Notes: generated from the sequence alone by a model not told the origin. Shown: positions 1 to 8,933, counted from the first letter of the stretch. The stretch: DNA of 64,000 bases from Flavisolibacter ginsengisoli DSM 18119 (GCF_900129295.1 NZ_FQUU01000019.1:21356-85355), one strand, 5' to 3'. Numbers and translations are program-made.

Positions 1-2
1 TG

Positions 3-1073
3 CACAATGTGCCCGGCGTCAAGGCCGGGGACGTAGCAGGGGCTCATGCCAAAGACCTGCTCCACCAGGATGATTACGGTTGTAAATGCATGACCTATTG
101 GGTAGACGAATGGCGGGAGACCATCTTTTGCCTCATAGAAGCGCCTGATAAGGATGCGGTAAAGGAAATGCACCGCAATGCACATGGCCTGGTTCCCAAC
201 AAGATCATAGAAGTCAGCAGCTCTGTGGTTCAATCCTTTTTAGGGAGGATCTATGACCCCGAGGAAGCTGAGGTAAATAATGAAGGTCTTAAAGTGTTCA
301 GTGACCCTTCCTTCAGGGTGTTGTTACTCACCAGCACAACTGACCCTGTGCTGCTGCGTCACCAGCTTGGCGCCGATCATGCTAATGAACTGTTGAACAG
401 GCATAATCAAATCATAAGGAAGATGATCGCGGAGTATGGCGGCAGTGAAGTGGAGCATGGAGGCAATGGCTTTATCATCTCCTTTACATCAGCTGCCAAA
501 GCCGTTTCGTGTGCACTGGCACTGCAACATGAACTCCATGGTATGGAGAACCTGGGTATTAAGATGAGCATCAGCGCGGGCGAGCCTATAGAGAAGAGCA
601 ACAAGCTTTTTGGTGATGCCATACAAAAGGCGCAATGCATGTGCGCTATCGGTAAATACCTGCAGGTCGCGCTGGCTTCGTCTGTGAAGGAAATGGTGGC
701 AAAAGATTATAGCACCAATGGCAATGGGTTTTTTACACTGCCGCCGCAGGACGAACAACTGCTGGAAATGTTGTTTGCCAGGCTGGAAGAACACTGGCAG
801 GACCCTGATTTTGACATCGAGGATTACTGCCATGAAATGGCCATGAGCAAATCGCAGCTATATCGCAAAACTGTTGCGTTGACGGGTTTTTCACCAAATA
901 CACTGCTGAAAGAATTTCGCCTGGAAAAGGCCAAGCAGCTCATGAAAAAGCAGCACTATAATGTGAGCCAGATTACTTTTGATTCCGGCTTTACCAGCCC
1001 ATCCTATTTTACCAAGTGCTTCAAAAAGAAATATGGATTACTGCCCATGAGCTATATGGGGATGCTGGGGTGA
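3..1073 (+). CDS. DUF4242 / degenerate cyclase-fold / AraC-type transcriptional regulator (5' partial)
   Basis: Probable cytoplasmic one-component regulator. The frame is open to the left edge, so the first dozen or so residues are missing; a GTG at 9 exists but the DUF4242 domain begins before it. Numbering from that GTG, residues 1-78 match DUF4242 (SCO4226-type nickel-binding fold: TYWVDE, IEAPDKDAV, MHRNAHGLVP). Residues 98-215 look like a class III nucleotide cyclase/GGDEF-like fold, but the usual GDGF metal motif reads GGNGF, so catalysis is doubtful and a ligand-sensing role is more likely. Residues 255-350 are a two-helix-turn-helix AraC domain ending in the typical GF(T)SPSYFTKCFKKKYG region. 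A secreted DUF4242 protein follows 1.5 kb downstream and may share a ligand or regulator (inference). Domain calls are firm; function is not. Confidence 0.85.
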   Translation, partial: HNVPGVKAGDVAGAHAKDLLHQDDYGCKCMTYWVDEWRETIFCLIEAPDKDAVKEMHRNAHGLVPNKIIEVSSSVVQSFLGRIYDPEEAEVNNEGLKVFSDPSFRVLLLTSTTDPVLLRHQLGADHANELLNRHNQIIRKMIAEYGGSEVEHGGNGFIISFTSAAKAVSCALALQHELHGMENLGIKMSISAGEPIEKSNKLFGDAIQKAQCMCAIGKYLQVALASSVKEMVAKDYSTNGNGFFTLPPQDEQLLEMLFARLEEHWQDPDFDIEDYCHEMAMSKSQLYRKTVALTGFSPNTLLKEFRLEKAKQLMKKQHYNVSQITFDSGFTSPSYFTKCFKKKYGLLPMSYMGMLG

Positions 1074-1130
1074 GGATTATTTAATAGGTAAGATTTAATA
1101 TTTAATATTTGGGGTCGCTTTGGTGGAAGA

Positions 1131-1168
1131 GGTTGACAAGTTAACAGGTTGAAAAGTTGACAAGGAGG
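1131..1168 (+). repeat. Modular intergenic repeat, block B (purine-rich on +)
   Basis: A run of GGTTGACAAG / TTAACAGGTTG / AAAAGTTGACAAGG units starts 58 bases after the stop of the regulator. It is the same block B found at eight other places in this window. The purine-rich strand is sense relative to the gene just upstream. Confidence 0.75.
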
Positions 1169-1207
1169 GTTTTCTAATAAAAGCTTTCATTCCTGTTTTA
1201 ATTTATT

Positions 1208-1490
1208 GTGCCTTCGGCGAGTCACTTTTTGCTTGCTCAAAAAGTAACCAAAAAGAGCAGGCAAACACCATCGCTCCGCGGGTTTTGCCGGGCTAGCGCA
1301 CAACGGTTATTACTACTGATGGCTTGATGCATTTTGATTACGGTCTTTCCACGATTGTGCAGTCTTCACCACAATTGGTAGATACCTTTAGTTTAATCAC
1401 GTGCTATTCGGGGATACTGCAGGCACTGAATTGCGGAGGGAGGGCTTCGGCCTAAAAGCGGCAGTGCAATCGAATTTCCGCAATTAGGTG
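1208..1490 (+). repeat. Dispersed ~300-bp intergenic repeat, copy 1
   Basis: Starts at TGCCTTCGGCGAGT, passes through a KKxxKK-like A-rich hairpin region (CTTTTTGCTTGCTCAAAAAG) and a conserved CGCTCCGCGGGTTTTGCCGGGC segment. It ends with an inverted repeat whose inner arms are AATTGCGGA (1429-1437) and TCCGCAATT (1477-1485). A second, diverged copy lies at 1730-2030 in the same orientation. No convincing protein is encoded. Confidence 0.75.
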
Positions 1491-1579
1491 CTGCAGGCAG
1501 TTTTAAATTCCAGGTGTTTTTGCGTTTCGTTAGATTAATACCAGATACAGTTCTTAAAAGTGTAAAGTTTCTTTCTCTC

Positions 1580-1621
1580 TTCTCTGCGAACCTTTGCGAA
1601 AAGCTCTGCATCCTCTGCGAT
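1580..1621 (-). repeat. Modular intergenic repeat, CTCTGCG block (pyrimidine-rich on +)
   Basis: Imperfect tandem TCTCTGCGAACC / TTTGCGAAAAG / CTCTGCATCCTCTGCG units between the two copies of the 300-bp repeat. It resembles the other low-complexity modular blocks in the window. It lies upstream of the next + strand gene. Confidence 0.5.
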
Positions 1622-1729
1622 ACTGATTACGCAATAAGATGCATGGGTATGTTGCCATTGGCACTGAAATCTTTTTCTGAGGTCCAGCTTATAGGAAAAA
1701 GGGATTGAGGGTGTTTTATTTTTTATGAT

Positions 1730-2030
1730 TGGTGCCTTCGGCGAGTTCCTTTTGTTCGTTTTTTTTGCTTGCCCAAAAAAAAGAACCAAAAAAAAGGGCA
1801 GGCAAACCCCAACGCTCCGCGGGTTTTGCCGGGCCAGCGCACAACAGTTTTTACTACCGGGGGCTTGATACATTAAGATTACAGTCTTTCATCTATAGTT
1901 TTTACTTCACTACAAATAGATAGAGTCTGAAGATTGATCACGTGATATGCGCAGAAACTAAAGGCGCTGAATTGCGGAGGGTAGGCTTCGGTCTATTGAG
2001 CTTTCAGTAATCGAATTTCCGCAATGAGGC
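1730..2030 (+). repeat. Dispersed ~300-bp intergenic repeat, copy 2
   Basis: Direct repeat of 1208-1490, with the same order of landmarks: GTGCCTTCGGCGAGT, the A/T-rich hairpin segment, CGCTCCGCGGGTTTTGCC, ATCACGTG, then inverted arms AATTGCGGA (1970-1978) and TCCGCAAT (2018-2025). The open frames inside are short and not conserved between copies. Confidence 0.75.
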
Positions 2031-2221
2031 GCTGGACGAGGTTGCAGGTTCGTTCAGTTTTTTGGTTACGTTGAATTTGGTGGATCTTAGGTCATACAGG
2101 CTTTACTATTTCAACAGTCGCCTATGTTTTTGCCACAGATCCCGCCAAAGGCGGGATGACAAGGAACAGTGTGATCGATTGCCGGAAGTACTAGTGTCAA
2201 TCAGCCTCAAACAATATATAT

Positions 2222-2476
2222 CTGTGCCTCTCTGTGTCGCTCTGCCTCAGTGGTCCCTCTCTCTACTAGTGAGACTCTCTCCTTATCAACTTGTCAACTT
2301 TTCAACCTTTCAACTCAACGCTCCGTGCCTCTCTGTGTCGCCCTGCCGCTGTGGTTCCTCTCTCTACTCCTGACTACCGACTCCCGACTACCGACTCCCT
2401 CCCTTTTCAACTTTTCAACCTGTCAACCTTTCAACTTCCTCCTTCGTGTTCCTTCGTGCCTTAGAGTCTTAGTGGC
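2222..2476 (-). repeat. Modular intergenic repeat cluster D-B-D-A-B-E (pyrimidine-rich on +)
   Basis: Successive blocks: GTGCCTCTCTGTGTCGC (D), TCAACTTGTCAACTTTTCAA (B), D again, GACTACCGACTCCCGACT (A), B again, and TTCGTGTTCCTTCGTGCC (E). Each block type recurs elsewhere in the window. The pyrimidine-rich strand is sense relative to the downstream gene at 2614. A separate hairpin, ATCCCGCC-AAA-GGCGGGAT, sits just upstream at 2139-2157. Confidence 0.75.
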
Positions 2477-2503
2477 CTCTCTTCTTATTGATCAAAATTT
2501 ACC

Positions 2504-2560
2504 ATTTGTTGAACGATTTGTTACAGGTGCTGTGCTATTTGTTGAACGATTTGTTACAGG
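2504..2560 (+). promoter_or_regulatory. Two perfect 24-bp direct repeats upstream of the secreted DUF4242 gene
   Basis: Positions 2504-2527 and 2537-2560 are identical 24-mers, each containing TTTGTTGAACGATTTGTTAC, with a 33-bp period. They end about 53 bases before the start codon. Direct repeats roughly three helical turns apart suit an AraC-type activator, and such a regulator lies upstream, but the link is inference. Confidence 0.6.
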
Positions 2561-2613
2561 GTATGGGCATGGTGTGAGGGTACCTTTATGCTTCAACACT
2601 CAAACAAACTATT

Positions 2614-3003
2614 ATGAAACGAATGACCAAACAATGCGCACTTTTTGTTGCCCTACTGCTATTGGGCAGCTATAGCGCTATGGCCCAGGCTACCAGCGGT
2701 AGCACGGCGCCCACTGCCAATGCTCCTGTATTAAAGACCTACCTGATCGAAAGGGAGATCCCTGATGCAGGCAAGCTGACACCAGCCCAACTGAAAACCA
2801 TTTCTCAAACCTCATGCGCTGTATTAAAACAAATGGGTCCTTCCATTCAATGGGTACAGAGCTATGTGACCGGCAACAAGATCTACTGCGTTTACAAGGC
2901 TGAAAATGCAGAACTGATTAAAGAACACGCTAAAAAAGGCGGCTTCCCGGCCAACAACATCATCGAGATCGCCAATGTGATCAGTCCTGCGACGGCGCAA
3001 TGA
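2614..3003 (+). CDS. Secreted DUF4242 (nickel-binding-fold) protein
   Basis: A 129-aa protein with an N-terminal signal peptide (hydrophobic FVALLLLGSYS, cleavage after AMAQ). A DUF4242 domain covers about residues 38-125, seen in YLIEREIPDAGKL, the SYVTGNKIYCVY core and AKKGGFPANNI. DUF4242 proteins have the SCO4226 ferredoxin-like fold; one member binds nickel, but the role of exported members is unknown. The ATG at 2614 gives a good signal peptide; the next ATG (2623) would also work. Expression is probably controlled by the duplicated element at 2504-2560. It shares its domain with the regulator at the left end of the window. Confidence 0.85.
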   Translation: MKRMTKQCALFVALLLLGSYSAMAQATSGSTAPTANAPVLKTYLIEREIPDAGKLTPAQLKTISQTSCAVLKQMGPSIQWVQSYVTGNKIYCVYKAENAELIKEHAKKGGFPANNIIEIANVISPATAQ

Positions 3004-3074
3004 TAGTACTCCCCCGGGAGCGCACACTATTCATTGCACTGCATTTATTCATTCATCATTCAAACAGATAGAAA

Positions 3075-3704
3075 ATGAAAAATTCTAATAACAGCGCCTG
3101 GCGCTGTAAACAGCCAGCTATTGCCCTTTATAAAATTACCAGGGGTTTGATACAACATCCTGTGCAACTCTCTGCTATCCTGCTGCTTTGCCTTACAATG
3201 GAAGCCTGCCAGAAAGAAGGCATCAAGGAAAACACCAGCACCGAAACCGTGCAGGCTATACAAGGTAAGGAAGGCAGAAGCGAGGTGATAAACTATTATA
3301 GTGGCCTGTCATGGCAGACCACCATGGAACTGCAACAGGCACGCGCCGCCACCGCCAAATACCGCAACATTGACAATGCTATCAAAGATGGTTATGCAGA
3401 TATAGCTGTGGACGTAGAGCATATGGGTCACCACTATATGAATACCAGCCTGGTTGATGGCACTTTCGATATCAGGCACCCCGAGATACTGGTCTATAAC
3501 AGGGATGCAAATGGAAAGCAGGTGTTGGTAGCCGTGGAATACGCGGTGCCGCTCACTGATCCTATGCCGGAAGGATTTACAGGTTCTCAGGATGTATGGA
3601 ACGGCACTTCAGGTTTCCCTCTTTGGTTATTGCATGCCTGGGTATGGGCCTACAATCCTGATGGTGTGTTCAACTGGACCAATGAAGCAGTGGAGCTGCA
3701 TTAG
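3075..3704 (+). CDS. Conserved exported protein of unknown function (HY/LHxWxW family), probable lipoprotein
   Basis: A 209-aa protein with a long basic N-terminus, a hydrophobic stretch and a lipobox-like LTMEAC near residue 40. The rest has conserved features I associate with an uncharacterised secreted family found in several phyla: DGYAD, a MGHHYMN segment, a DG.FD..HPEILVY segment, LVAVEYAV, and a C-terminal LHAWVWAYNPDGVFNWTN. The conserved His residues could bind a metal, but nothing here proves it. It starts 71 bases after the secreted DUF4242 gene on the same strand, so the two may be co-transcribed, and a terminator follows at 3745. Confidence 0.75.
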   Translation: MKNSNNSAWRCKQPAIALYKITRGLIQHPVQLSAILLLCLTMEACQKEGIKENTSTETVQAIQGKEGRSEVINYYSGLSWQTTMELQQARAATAKYRNIDNAIKDGYADIAVDVEHMGHHYMNTSLVDGTFDIRHPEILVYNRDANGKQVLVAVEYAVPLTDPMPEGFTGSQDVWNGTSGFPLWLLHAWVWAYNPDGVFNWTNEAVELH

Positions 3705-3744
3705 TATATGCAATTGTTTTAATTAGTTTCTCATTTCAGCCTTA

Positions 3745-3777
3745 CCTGTCCTGGCAATTGCCGGGGCAGGTTTTTTT
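3745..3777 (+). terminator. Rho-independent terminator
   Basis: The imperfect hairpin CCTGTCCTGGCAATTGCCGG GGCAGG is followed by seven T. It ends the exported-protein transcript and overlaps the stop codon of the convergent OsmC gene. Confidence 0.8.
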
Positions 3778-4282
3778 ATGACAACTGGTAATTAGTCTCA
3801 ATGCCTACGCCATTGACCAGGGTCTGGTATACTACGCAATACCTTTCCGTGAGTTTACGAAGGCTGGCCAATTGTTCTTCGCTGGCATTCGATTGCAGGT
3901 TAAAGGAGAGCCGGATATTTTTAAATCCTACCGGGGCTTCTTTGGAAACACCCAGGGTGCCTTTGAAGTCAAGGTCACCTTCTGCCGATACCGTGCCTTC
4001 AATGATTTCAACGCCAATGGCTGTTGCCACTGCCTTGAGTGTAACACCTGCGCAGGCCACGAGTGCCTGTAAAAGCATATCGCCTGAACAAAGCTGCAGG
4101 CCGGTGCCGCCTGTGGCGGGGTGCAATCCAGCTTCGCTGAGGGCCCTGCCTGTTTCCACACTGCAGGAAATGCCTTCACCCACATTGCCATGAGCTTTCA
4201 GGGTGATGATGGCAGATTCTGGTTGCTCACGGTATTTGTCTTTTAACGGGGTTTGCAGTTCTTTGAGCTCTGTAGCATTCAT
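3776..4282 (-). CDS. OsmC family protein (organic hydroperoxide / redox protein)
   Basis: A 168-aa cytoplasmic OsmC/Ohr-fold protein. Two redox Cys are in the expected settings: one in LVACAGVTLK and one in TERYCVVYQTL. The usual family length is about 140-180 aa. I chose the ATG at 4282 (MNATELKEL); a TTG at 4297 would add five residues and is less likely. OsmC-type proteins reduce organic hydroperoxides or act as thiol proteins of unclear substrate; this subfamily is not resolved from sequence. It is convergent with the exported-protein gene and divergent from the LacI regulator, and appears monocistronic. Confidence 0.85.
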   Translation of the reverse strand: MNATELKELQTPLKDKYREQPESAIITLKAHGNVGEGISCSVETGRALSEAGLHPATGGTGLQLCSGDMLLQALVACAGVTLKAVATAIGVEIIEGTVSAEGDLDFKGTLGVSKEAPVGFKNIRLSFNLQSNASEEQLASLRKLTERYCVVYQTLVNGVGIETNYQLS

Positions 4283-4495
4283 TTGTTTAAAGTACAAAAA
4301 AAGGGTGGGATATAAATCCGCGCATGACTGGATTAAATAACCAGGAGGTCTTTTTTCCTCCGGATTCCTTGAACAATTGTCTTACGATGATTGTTTGGTA
4401 CTTTTAATGAATGGAAGCATAAGAAATCCCTTATCCTTTCTTAAATAAATTTCACTGCTTACAATGAAACTCTCTACTGGTAATATAATGCATGT

Positions 4496-5521
4496 ATGAA
4501 ACCAAAACGATTAGCGCTAAGTGATATTGCCAGGCAATTGAACATATCCACTACCACCATTTCTTTCATCATGAATGGGAAGGCCGAGGAAAAAAGAATA
4601 AGTCCCGAACTGAAAGAAAAGGTTTTAAAGAAGATCAAAGAACTGGGCTATGTGCCCAACCAGCTGGCCAAAAGCCTGCGCACGGGCAAGACGAATATCA
4701 TAGGGTTGATCGTGGAGGATATATCCAATAGTTTCTTTGCCCGCGTGGCACATATGATAGAAGAGGAGGTGAACAAAAGAGGGTATAAGATCATCTATTG
4801 CAGCTCGGAGAACAGTGTAGAGAAAATGACGGAGGTGATCAATATGTTCCGCGAGAGCCAGGTGGATGGTTTTATCATTACGCCAACGGAGGGTGCAGAA
4901 ACTGAAGTGAATAAGCTGATCAAAGACCGGGCGCATTTGATCCTGTTCGACCGTTACTTTCCCGGCCTCGATACCAACTACGTGGTGCTGGATAATAGCT
5001 ATGGCAGTTATATAGGTGTGAAACACCTGGTGGAGCGCGGCTACAAGAAGATAGGGTTTGTTACCATAGATTCAGACCAGTCGCAAATGATTGATCGTTA
5101 TAACGGTTATGCAAAAGCGATAAAGGAAGCCGGGCTAAAGCCATACGTGAAACGTATATCATTTTTTGATGAACCTAATGCAGCCATCCGTAAGATGGAA
5201 ACCTTCCTTAATAAAAAAGACAAACCGGATGCTGTTTTCTTTGCCACCAATTACCTGGGCATCTATGGATTGGAGGCCATTACTAATTTGCAATTAAAGA
5301 TCCCAGACGATATAGGCGTCATCACGTTTGACGACCACGACCTGTTCCGTTTATTTAGACCATCCATTACCGTTATAGCGCAGCCGATAGCCGAAATGTC
5401 AAAGGCCATGATCAATATATTGCTCGATGAAATAGCCACGCCAGCCAACGCTCTTAAAACCCGGCACATGGTGCTGCGGCCTTCCCTGGTGGTACGGAAT
5501 TCCACGAAACAGCCTTGTTAA
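4496..5521 (+). CDS. LacI family transcriptional regulator of the downstream mannan/glycoprotein PUL
   Basis: A 341-aa regulator. Residues 6-60 are a LacI helix-turn-helix plus hinge (LSDIARQLNIS, TTTISFIMNGK, LGYVPNQLAKSLRTGKT). Residues 62-335 are a periplasmic-binding-like sensor domain (IIGLIVEDISNSFFA, DGFIITP, IGVITFDDHDLF). LacI proteins bind CG-centred palindromes and release DNA on binding a sugar. Such a palindrome (CTAAATCGATTTAG) lies 22 bases past this gene's stop, inside the predicted susC promoter, so this is almost certainly the local regulator of the PUL. The natural inducer is unknown; mannose-containing sugars are the best guess from the GH92 genes. Confidence 0.93.
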   Translation: MKPKRLALSDIARQLNISTTTISFIMNGKAEEKRISPELKEKVLKKIKELGYVPNQLAKSLRTGKTNIIGLIVEDISNSFFARVAHMIEEEVNKRGYKIIYCSSENSVEKMTEVINMFRESQVDGFIITPTEGAETEVNKLIKDRAHLILFDRYFPGLDTNYVVLDNSYGSYIGVKHLVERGYKKIGFVTIDSDQSQMIDRYNGYAKAIKEAGLKPYVKRISFFDEPNAAIRKMETFLNKKDKPDAVFFATNYLGIYGLEAITNLQLKIPDDIGVITFDDHDLFRLFRPSITVIAQPIAEMSKAMINILLDEIATPANALKTRHMVLRPSLVVRNSTKQPC

Positions 5522-5538
5522 AGAAATTGAAAAATAAA

Positions 5539-5569
5539 TTTGCTAAATCGATTTAGTATACTATTTTTA
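5539..5569 (+). promoter_or_regulatory. Predicted Bacteroidota-type promoter of the PUL operon
   Basis: TTTG (5539-5542), a 19-base spacer, then TATTTTTA (5562-5569), close to the consensus TTTG/TAnnTTTG. A start near 5576 would leave a leader of about 245 bases before susC. The leader has a possible 24-codon open frame (5589-5663, ATG to TAA), which is not supported beyond being open. Confidence 0.6.
5543..5556. promoter_or_regulatory. Predicted LacI-family operator
   Basis: CTAAATCGATTTAG is a perfect 14-bp palindrome with a central CG, the standard form of LacI/GalR operators. It fills the spacer between the predicted -33 (5539-5542) and -7 (5562-5569) elements of the susC promoter, so bound repressor would block RNA polymerase. 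Confidence 0.8.
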
Positions 5570-5820
5570 GTACCTAAACACTTGCTGCATGGAAAAAATC
5601 AAACTCTTTTCTGCTAAGATCTTCCGATTGAAAAGAACCCCCCACTTTAAAACAATCACATAAAAAATGAACTGGTCTTTTTAAAAGATCAACGTCCGCA
5701 TTTGGTATAAACCGTATTCCCTTTATTGGTGGTCCTGTAAAAAAAGGAAAGAAACCTCCTAAGGGGCATGCTATGCTTATTTCATTCTAAAAATCTCTAT
5801 CGAAGGTTAAAATTTAAAGT

Positions 5821-8800
5821 ATGATCACACGTAAGTTGCTATATAATACAGGCACTGTTATACTTTTCCTATTGCTTCACTCAGGCACTGCGCTATTGGC
5901 GCAGAATGGTACGGGCCAGATCAAAATATCCGGTATCATCAGGAACAAACTGAACGAAGTAATGAAAGGTGCCACCGTAGAAAATCTGAATACCCATCAA
6001 TCTGTATTGAGTGGTTCCAATGGCCAATATGTTATTGCCGCCAGCAAGGGCGATTCGCTGGTAGCTTCCTTTGTAGGCTACACGCCTTTCCGCTGGGCTT
6101 TCACCGACCGTATTGATTACGACATTACACTGGAAACAGTGGCAGGAAGCTTAAATGAAGTGGTGGTGGTAGGTTATGGCCGGCAAAGAAAGATCAGCCA
6201 GATCGGTTCGCAGGCCATATTGAATACACAGGACCTGAAGCAACCCATTGCCAATGTAGGTGCCGGTTTGGCCGGTCGCCTGGCAGGACTGGTTTCTGTG
6301 CAGCGTACCGGTGAACCGGGTCATGATGATGCCGACATCTGGATACGTGGTATTGCCACTATGAACAATTCCAGGCCGCTGATATTGGTGGATGGAATAG
6401 AAAGATCATTGAGTAACCTGAACTACGAGGACATTGCTTCCTTAAGTATATTAAAGGATGCCTCAGCTACAGCAGTATATGGTGTAAGAGGTGCCAATGG
6501 CGTGGTGCTCATCACCACTAAAAGAGGTAAGCCCGGAAAACCCGAGTTCTCTTTTGATTATATGCAATCTGTGACCACCTTCACCAAGATGCCTAAAATG
6601 GCTGATGGCAAGACCTATATGGAAATGGCCAACGAAGCCCTGACCACAAGAGGTGATGCACCCAAATACAGTGATGAATATATTGCCAATACGCTGGCAG
6701 GTAATGATCCTTACCTCTATCCTAATGTGAACTGGATAGATGAGGTGTTCAAAAACCGCGGTTCCAACAGGAAAGCTACCCTCAATATCAATGGCGGTGC
6801 TCCTTCCGCTTTCTATTATGTGTCCCTTGGCTATTATGATGAGAAAGGCTTTTTGAAATCGGATCCTTACGAACCTTACCACAGTGGTATCGGTTTTTCC
6901 CGCTTCAACTTCACCAGCAACCTGACATTGAAAGTGACAGGAACTACTTCCCTGGAAATGGGATTGCAGGGCTTTTACAGCAATGGTCACTACCCTGGTG
7001 TGAATAATGGAAACAACCCGGGCGATGCAGGACAGGTGAACCAGATATTTCAATCTGTAATGGATATGCCACCGGTTGAATTGCCACTGACCTATCCCGG
7101 CGATACGACCTCTGGCCGTAACCCCAATGGTGGTTTCAGAAATCCTTTTGATGCCGCTACCAAGTCGGGCTACGCCAACCAATACAAGACACAGTTATAT
7201 ACCAACCTGCGCTTGCGCCAGCAACTGGGCATGCTGCTCCGTGGTCTTTCTTTTACCACGATGGTGGCCTTTGACAACTACAGTGAATTGGGCATCAACC
7301 ATGGTAAAAGGGTGAATGCCTACATAGCCAATGGCCGCAACCCTGATGGCTCATTGAATATGCAACTGACCTACCCTGGCTCCAATTCGCTGGGCTATGA
7401 CAGATACAATGGTGGTAACAGGCGCTTCTACACCGAGTCGGCCCTGAACTATGACACCTCTTTTGGTAAACACCGTGTGAGCGGCTTGTTGCTATTCAAC
7501 CAGAGTGAATTCGTCAATGCTTTTGCAGGTGATTTCACAGGCTCCATTCCTTTCCGTACACGCGGACTGGCGGGCAGGGCTACTTATTCATACAACGACA
7601 AATACTTTGCAGAATATAATTTCGGTTACAACGGCTCTGAAAACTTTGCACCTTCCAAACGCTATGGTTTCTTTCCTTCCTTTGGACTGGGATGGGTGGC
7701 TTCAAATGAGAAGTTCTTCGAGCCTGTGAAGAAAGTGGTAAGCTTCCTGAAGTTCCGCTTCTCTTCCGGTATGGTAGGAAACAGTGACCTGGGTAGTTAC
7801 CGCTTTGTGTACCTTGACCAGGTGAATACCAACGCCGATGGGTATACGTTCGGAACCAACAGGAGTGGTAATGGCGGCTACCAGATCAGCAGCTATGGTG
7901 TGGATCTTAGCTGGGAGAGCTCGCACAAGACCAACATAGGTATGGAGATGGGCCTGTTCAATGCAGCTACTTTACAGGTGGACCTGTTCAAAGAGCACAG
8001 GACGGGTATCTTTTTACAAAGAGGTACAGTACCTGAATTTGTTGGATTGACCTCCGCACCTTATGGAAATATTGGTGTAGTTGACAACGCAGGTATAGAT
8101 GTGTCACTACAGCAGAATCATGTGCAGATCGCCAGGAACCTGTTCCTGAGCCTGCAAGGTAATTTCACTTATGCCCGCAATAAGGTGATCACCAACGATC
8201 AGCCTGACCAGAAATATCCATGGCTGAACAGAACAGGACAGAATGTGCTGGCAAGGTTTGGCAATGTAGCACAGGGCTTATTCAAGGACTCTGCAGAGAT
8301 CCTGAACTCTGCACAGCAAACATTTGGCGAGGTAAGGCCTGGTGACGTTAAATACAAGGACCTGAATGGCGATGGCGTTATTGATGCCTATGACCAGACA
8401 GTGATCGGTAATGGCGATGTGCCTAATATCCTTTATGGTTTTGGTTTTGACCTGTCATATAAGAACGTGAGTCTGGGTGCTTTCTTCCAGGGACAGTCAG
8501 AAGCCAGTATCCTGTTGCGCGGCAACAGCATCCAGCCTTTCTCCGGCGATGGTGGAGAAGGCAATGCGTATAGCATTATCACTGACAGGTGGACACCTGA
8601 AAACCCCAATCAAAATGCATTCTACCCACGCCTTGGTTTTGGCGGTCCCAAGAACAATAACAATAACCAGGTGAGCACATGGTGGCAGAAGGATGCCAGC
8701 TTCCTGAAGCTGAGAACTGTAAAGGCATCCTATACCTTTCCAAAATCAACCTTCAGCAAATTGGGTATCAGAGGTGCGTACATCTATGTGTTGGGAGAAA

Positions 8801-8913
8801 ATGTGCTGACGTTCAGCAAATTCAATCTCTGGGATGTGGAGCTGAATACCTCTAACGGTGTGCGGTATCCGCAGGTAGCTGCCTATTCAATGGGTGTTCA
8901 TTTTGATTTTTAA
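5821..8913 (+). CDS. susC-like: SusC/RagA-family TonB-dependent outer-membrane transporter
   Basis: A 1030-aa outer-membrane glycan importer. It has a signal peptide (LLLHSGTALLAQ), then a carboxypeptidase-regulatory-like domain at about 35-110, then a TonB-box-like LNEVVVVGYG. A plug domain follows at about 120-230 with the SusC signatures (WIRGIATMNNSRPLILVDGI, LKDASATAVYGVRGANGVV), and then a 22-strand barrel. It takes up oligosaccharides with its SusD partner, encoded 20 bases downstream, at the expense of the proton motive force via TonB. It is the first gene of the operon after the LacI operator. Confidence 0.95.
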   Translation: MITRKLLYNTGTVILFLLLHSGTALLAQNGTGQIKISGIIRNKLNEVMKGATVENLNTHQSVLSGSNGQYVIAASKGDSLVASFVGYTPFRWAFTDRIDYDITLETVAGSLNEVVVVGYGRQRKISQIGSQAILNTQDLKQPIANVGAGLAGRLAGLVSVQRTGEPGHDDADIWIRGIATMNNSRPLILVDGIERSLSNLNYEDIASLSILKDASATAVYGVRGANGVVLITTKRGKPGKPEFSFDYMQSVTTFTKMPKMADGKTYMEMANEALTTRGDAPKYSDEYIANTLAGNDPYLYPNVNWIDEVFKNRGSNRKATLNINGGAPSAFYYVSLGYYDEKGFLKSDPYEPYHSGIGFSRFNFTSNLTLKVTGTTSLEMGLQGFYSNGHYPGVNNGNNPGDAGQVNQIFQSVMDMPPVELPLTYPGDTTSGRNPNGGFRNPFDAATKSGYANQYKTQLYTNLRLRQQLGMLLRGLSFTTMVAFDNYSELGINHGKRVNAYIANGRNPDGSLNMQLTYPGSNSLGYDRYNGGNRRFYTESALNYDTSFGKHRVSGLLLFNQSEFVNAFAGDFTGSIPFRTRGLAGRATYSYNDKYFAEYNFGYNGSENFAPSKRYGFFPSFGLGWVASNEKFFEPVKKVVSFLKFRFSSGMVGNSDLGSYRFVYLDQVNTNADGYTFGTNRSGNGGYQISSYGVDLSWESSHKTNIGMEMGLFNAATLQVDLFKEHRTGIFLQRGTVPEFVGLTSAPYGNIGVVDNAGIDVSLQQNHVQIARNLFLSLQGNFTYARNKVITNDQPDQKYPWLNRTGQNVLARFGNVAQGLFKDSAEILNSAQQTFGEVRPGDVKYKDLNGDGVIDAYDQTVIGNGDVPNILYGFGFDLSYKNVSLGAFFQGQSEASILLRGNSIQPFSGDGGEGNAYSIITDRWTPENPNQNAFYPRLGFGGPKNNNNNQVSTWWQKDASFLKLRTVKASYTFPKSTFSKLGIRGAYIYVLGENVLTFSKFNLWDVELNTSNGVRYPQVAAYSMGVHFDF

Positions 8914-8933
8914 AATTCACTAATTAAGAGAGT

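Noticed and set aside
1393..2675. Several short open frames on both strands before the DUF4242 gene
   Set aside because: They fall in the two copies of the 300-bp repeat and in the modular blocks, differ between copies, and have low-complexity Leu/Ser/Pro composition.
5589..5663. 24-codon open frame in the susC leader as a leader peptide
   Set aside because: It has no recognisable repeat of regulatory codons and no supporting terminator structure; a frame this short is expected by chance.
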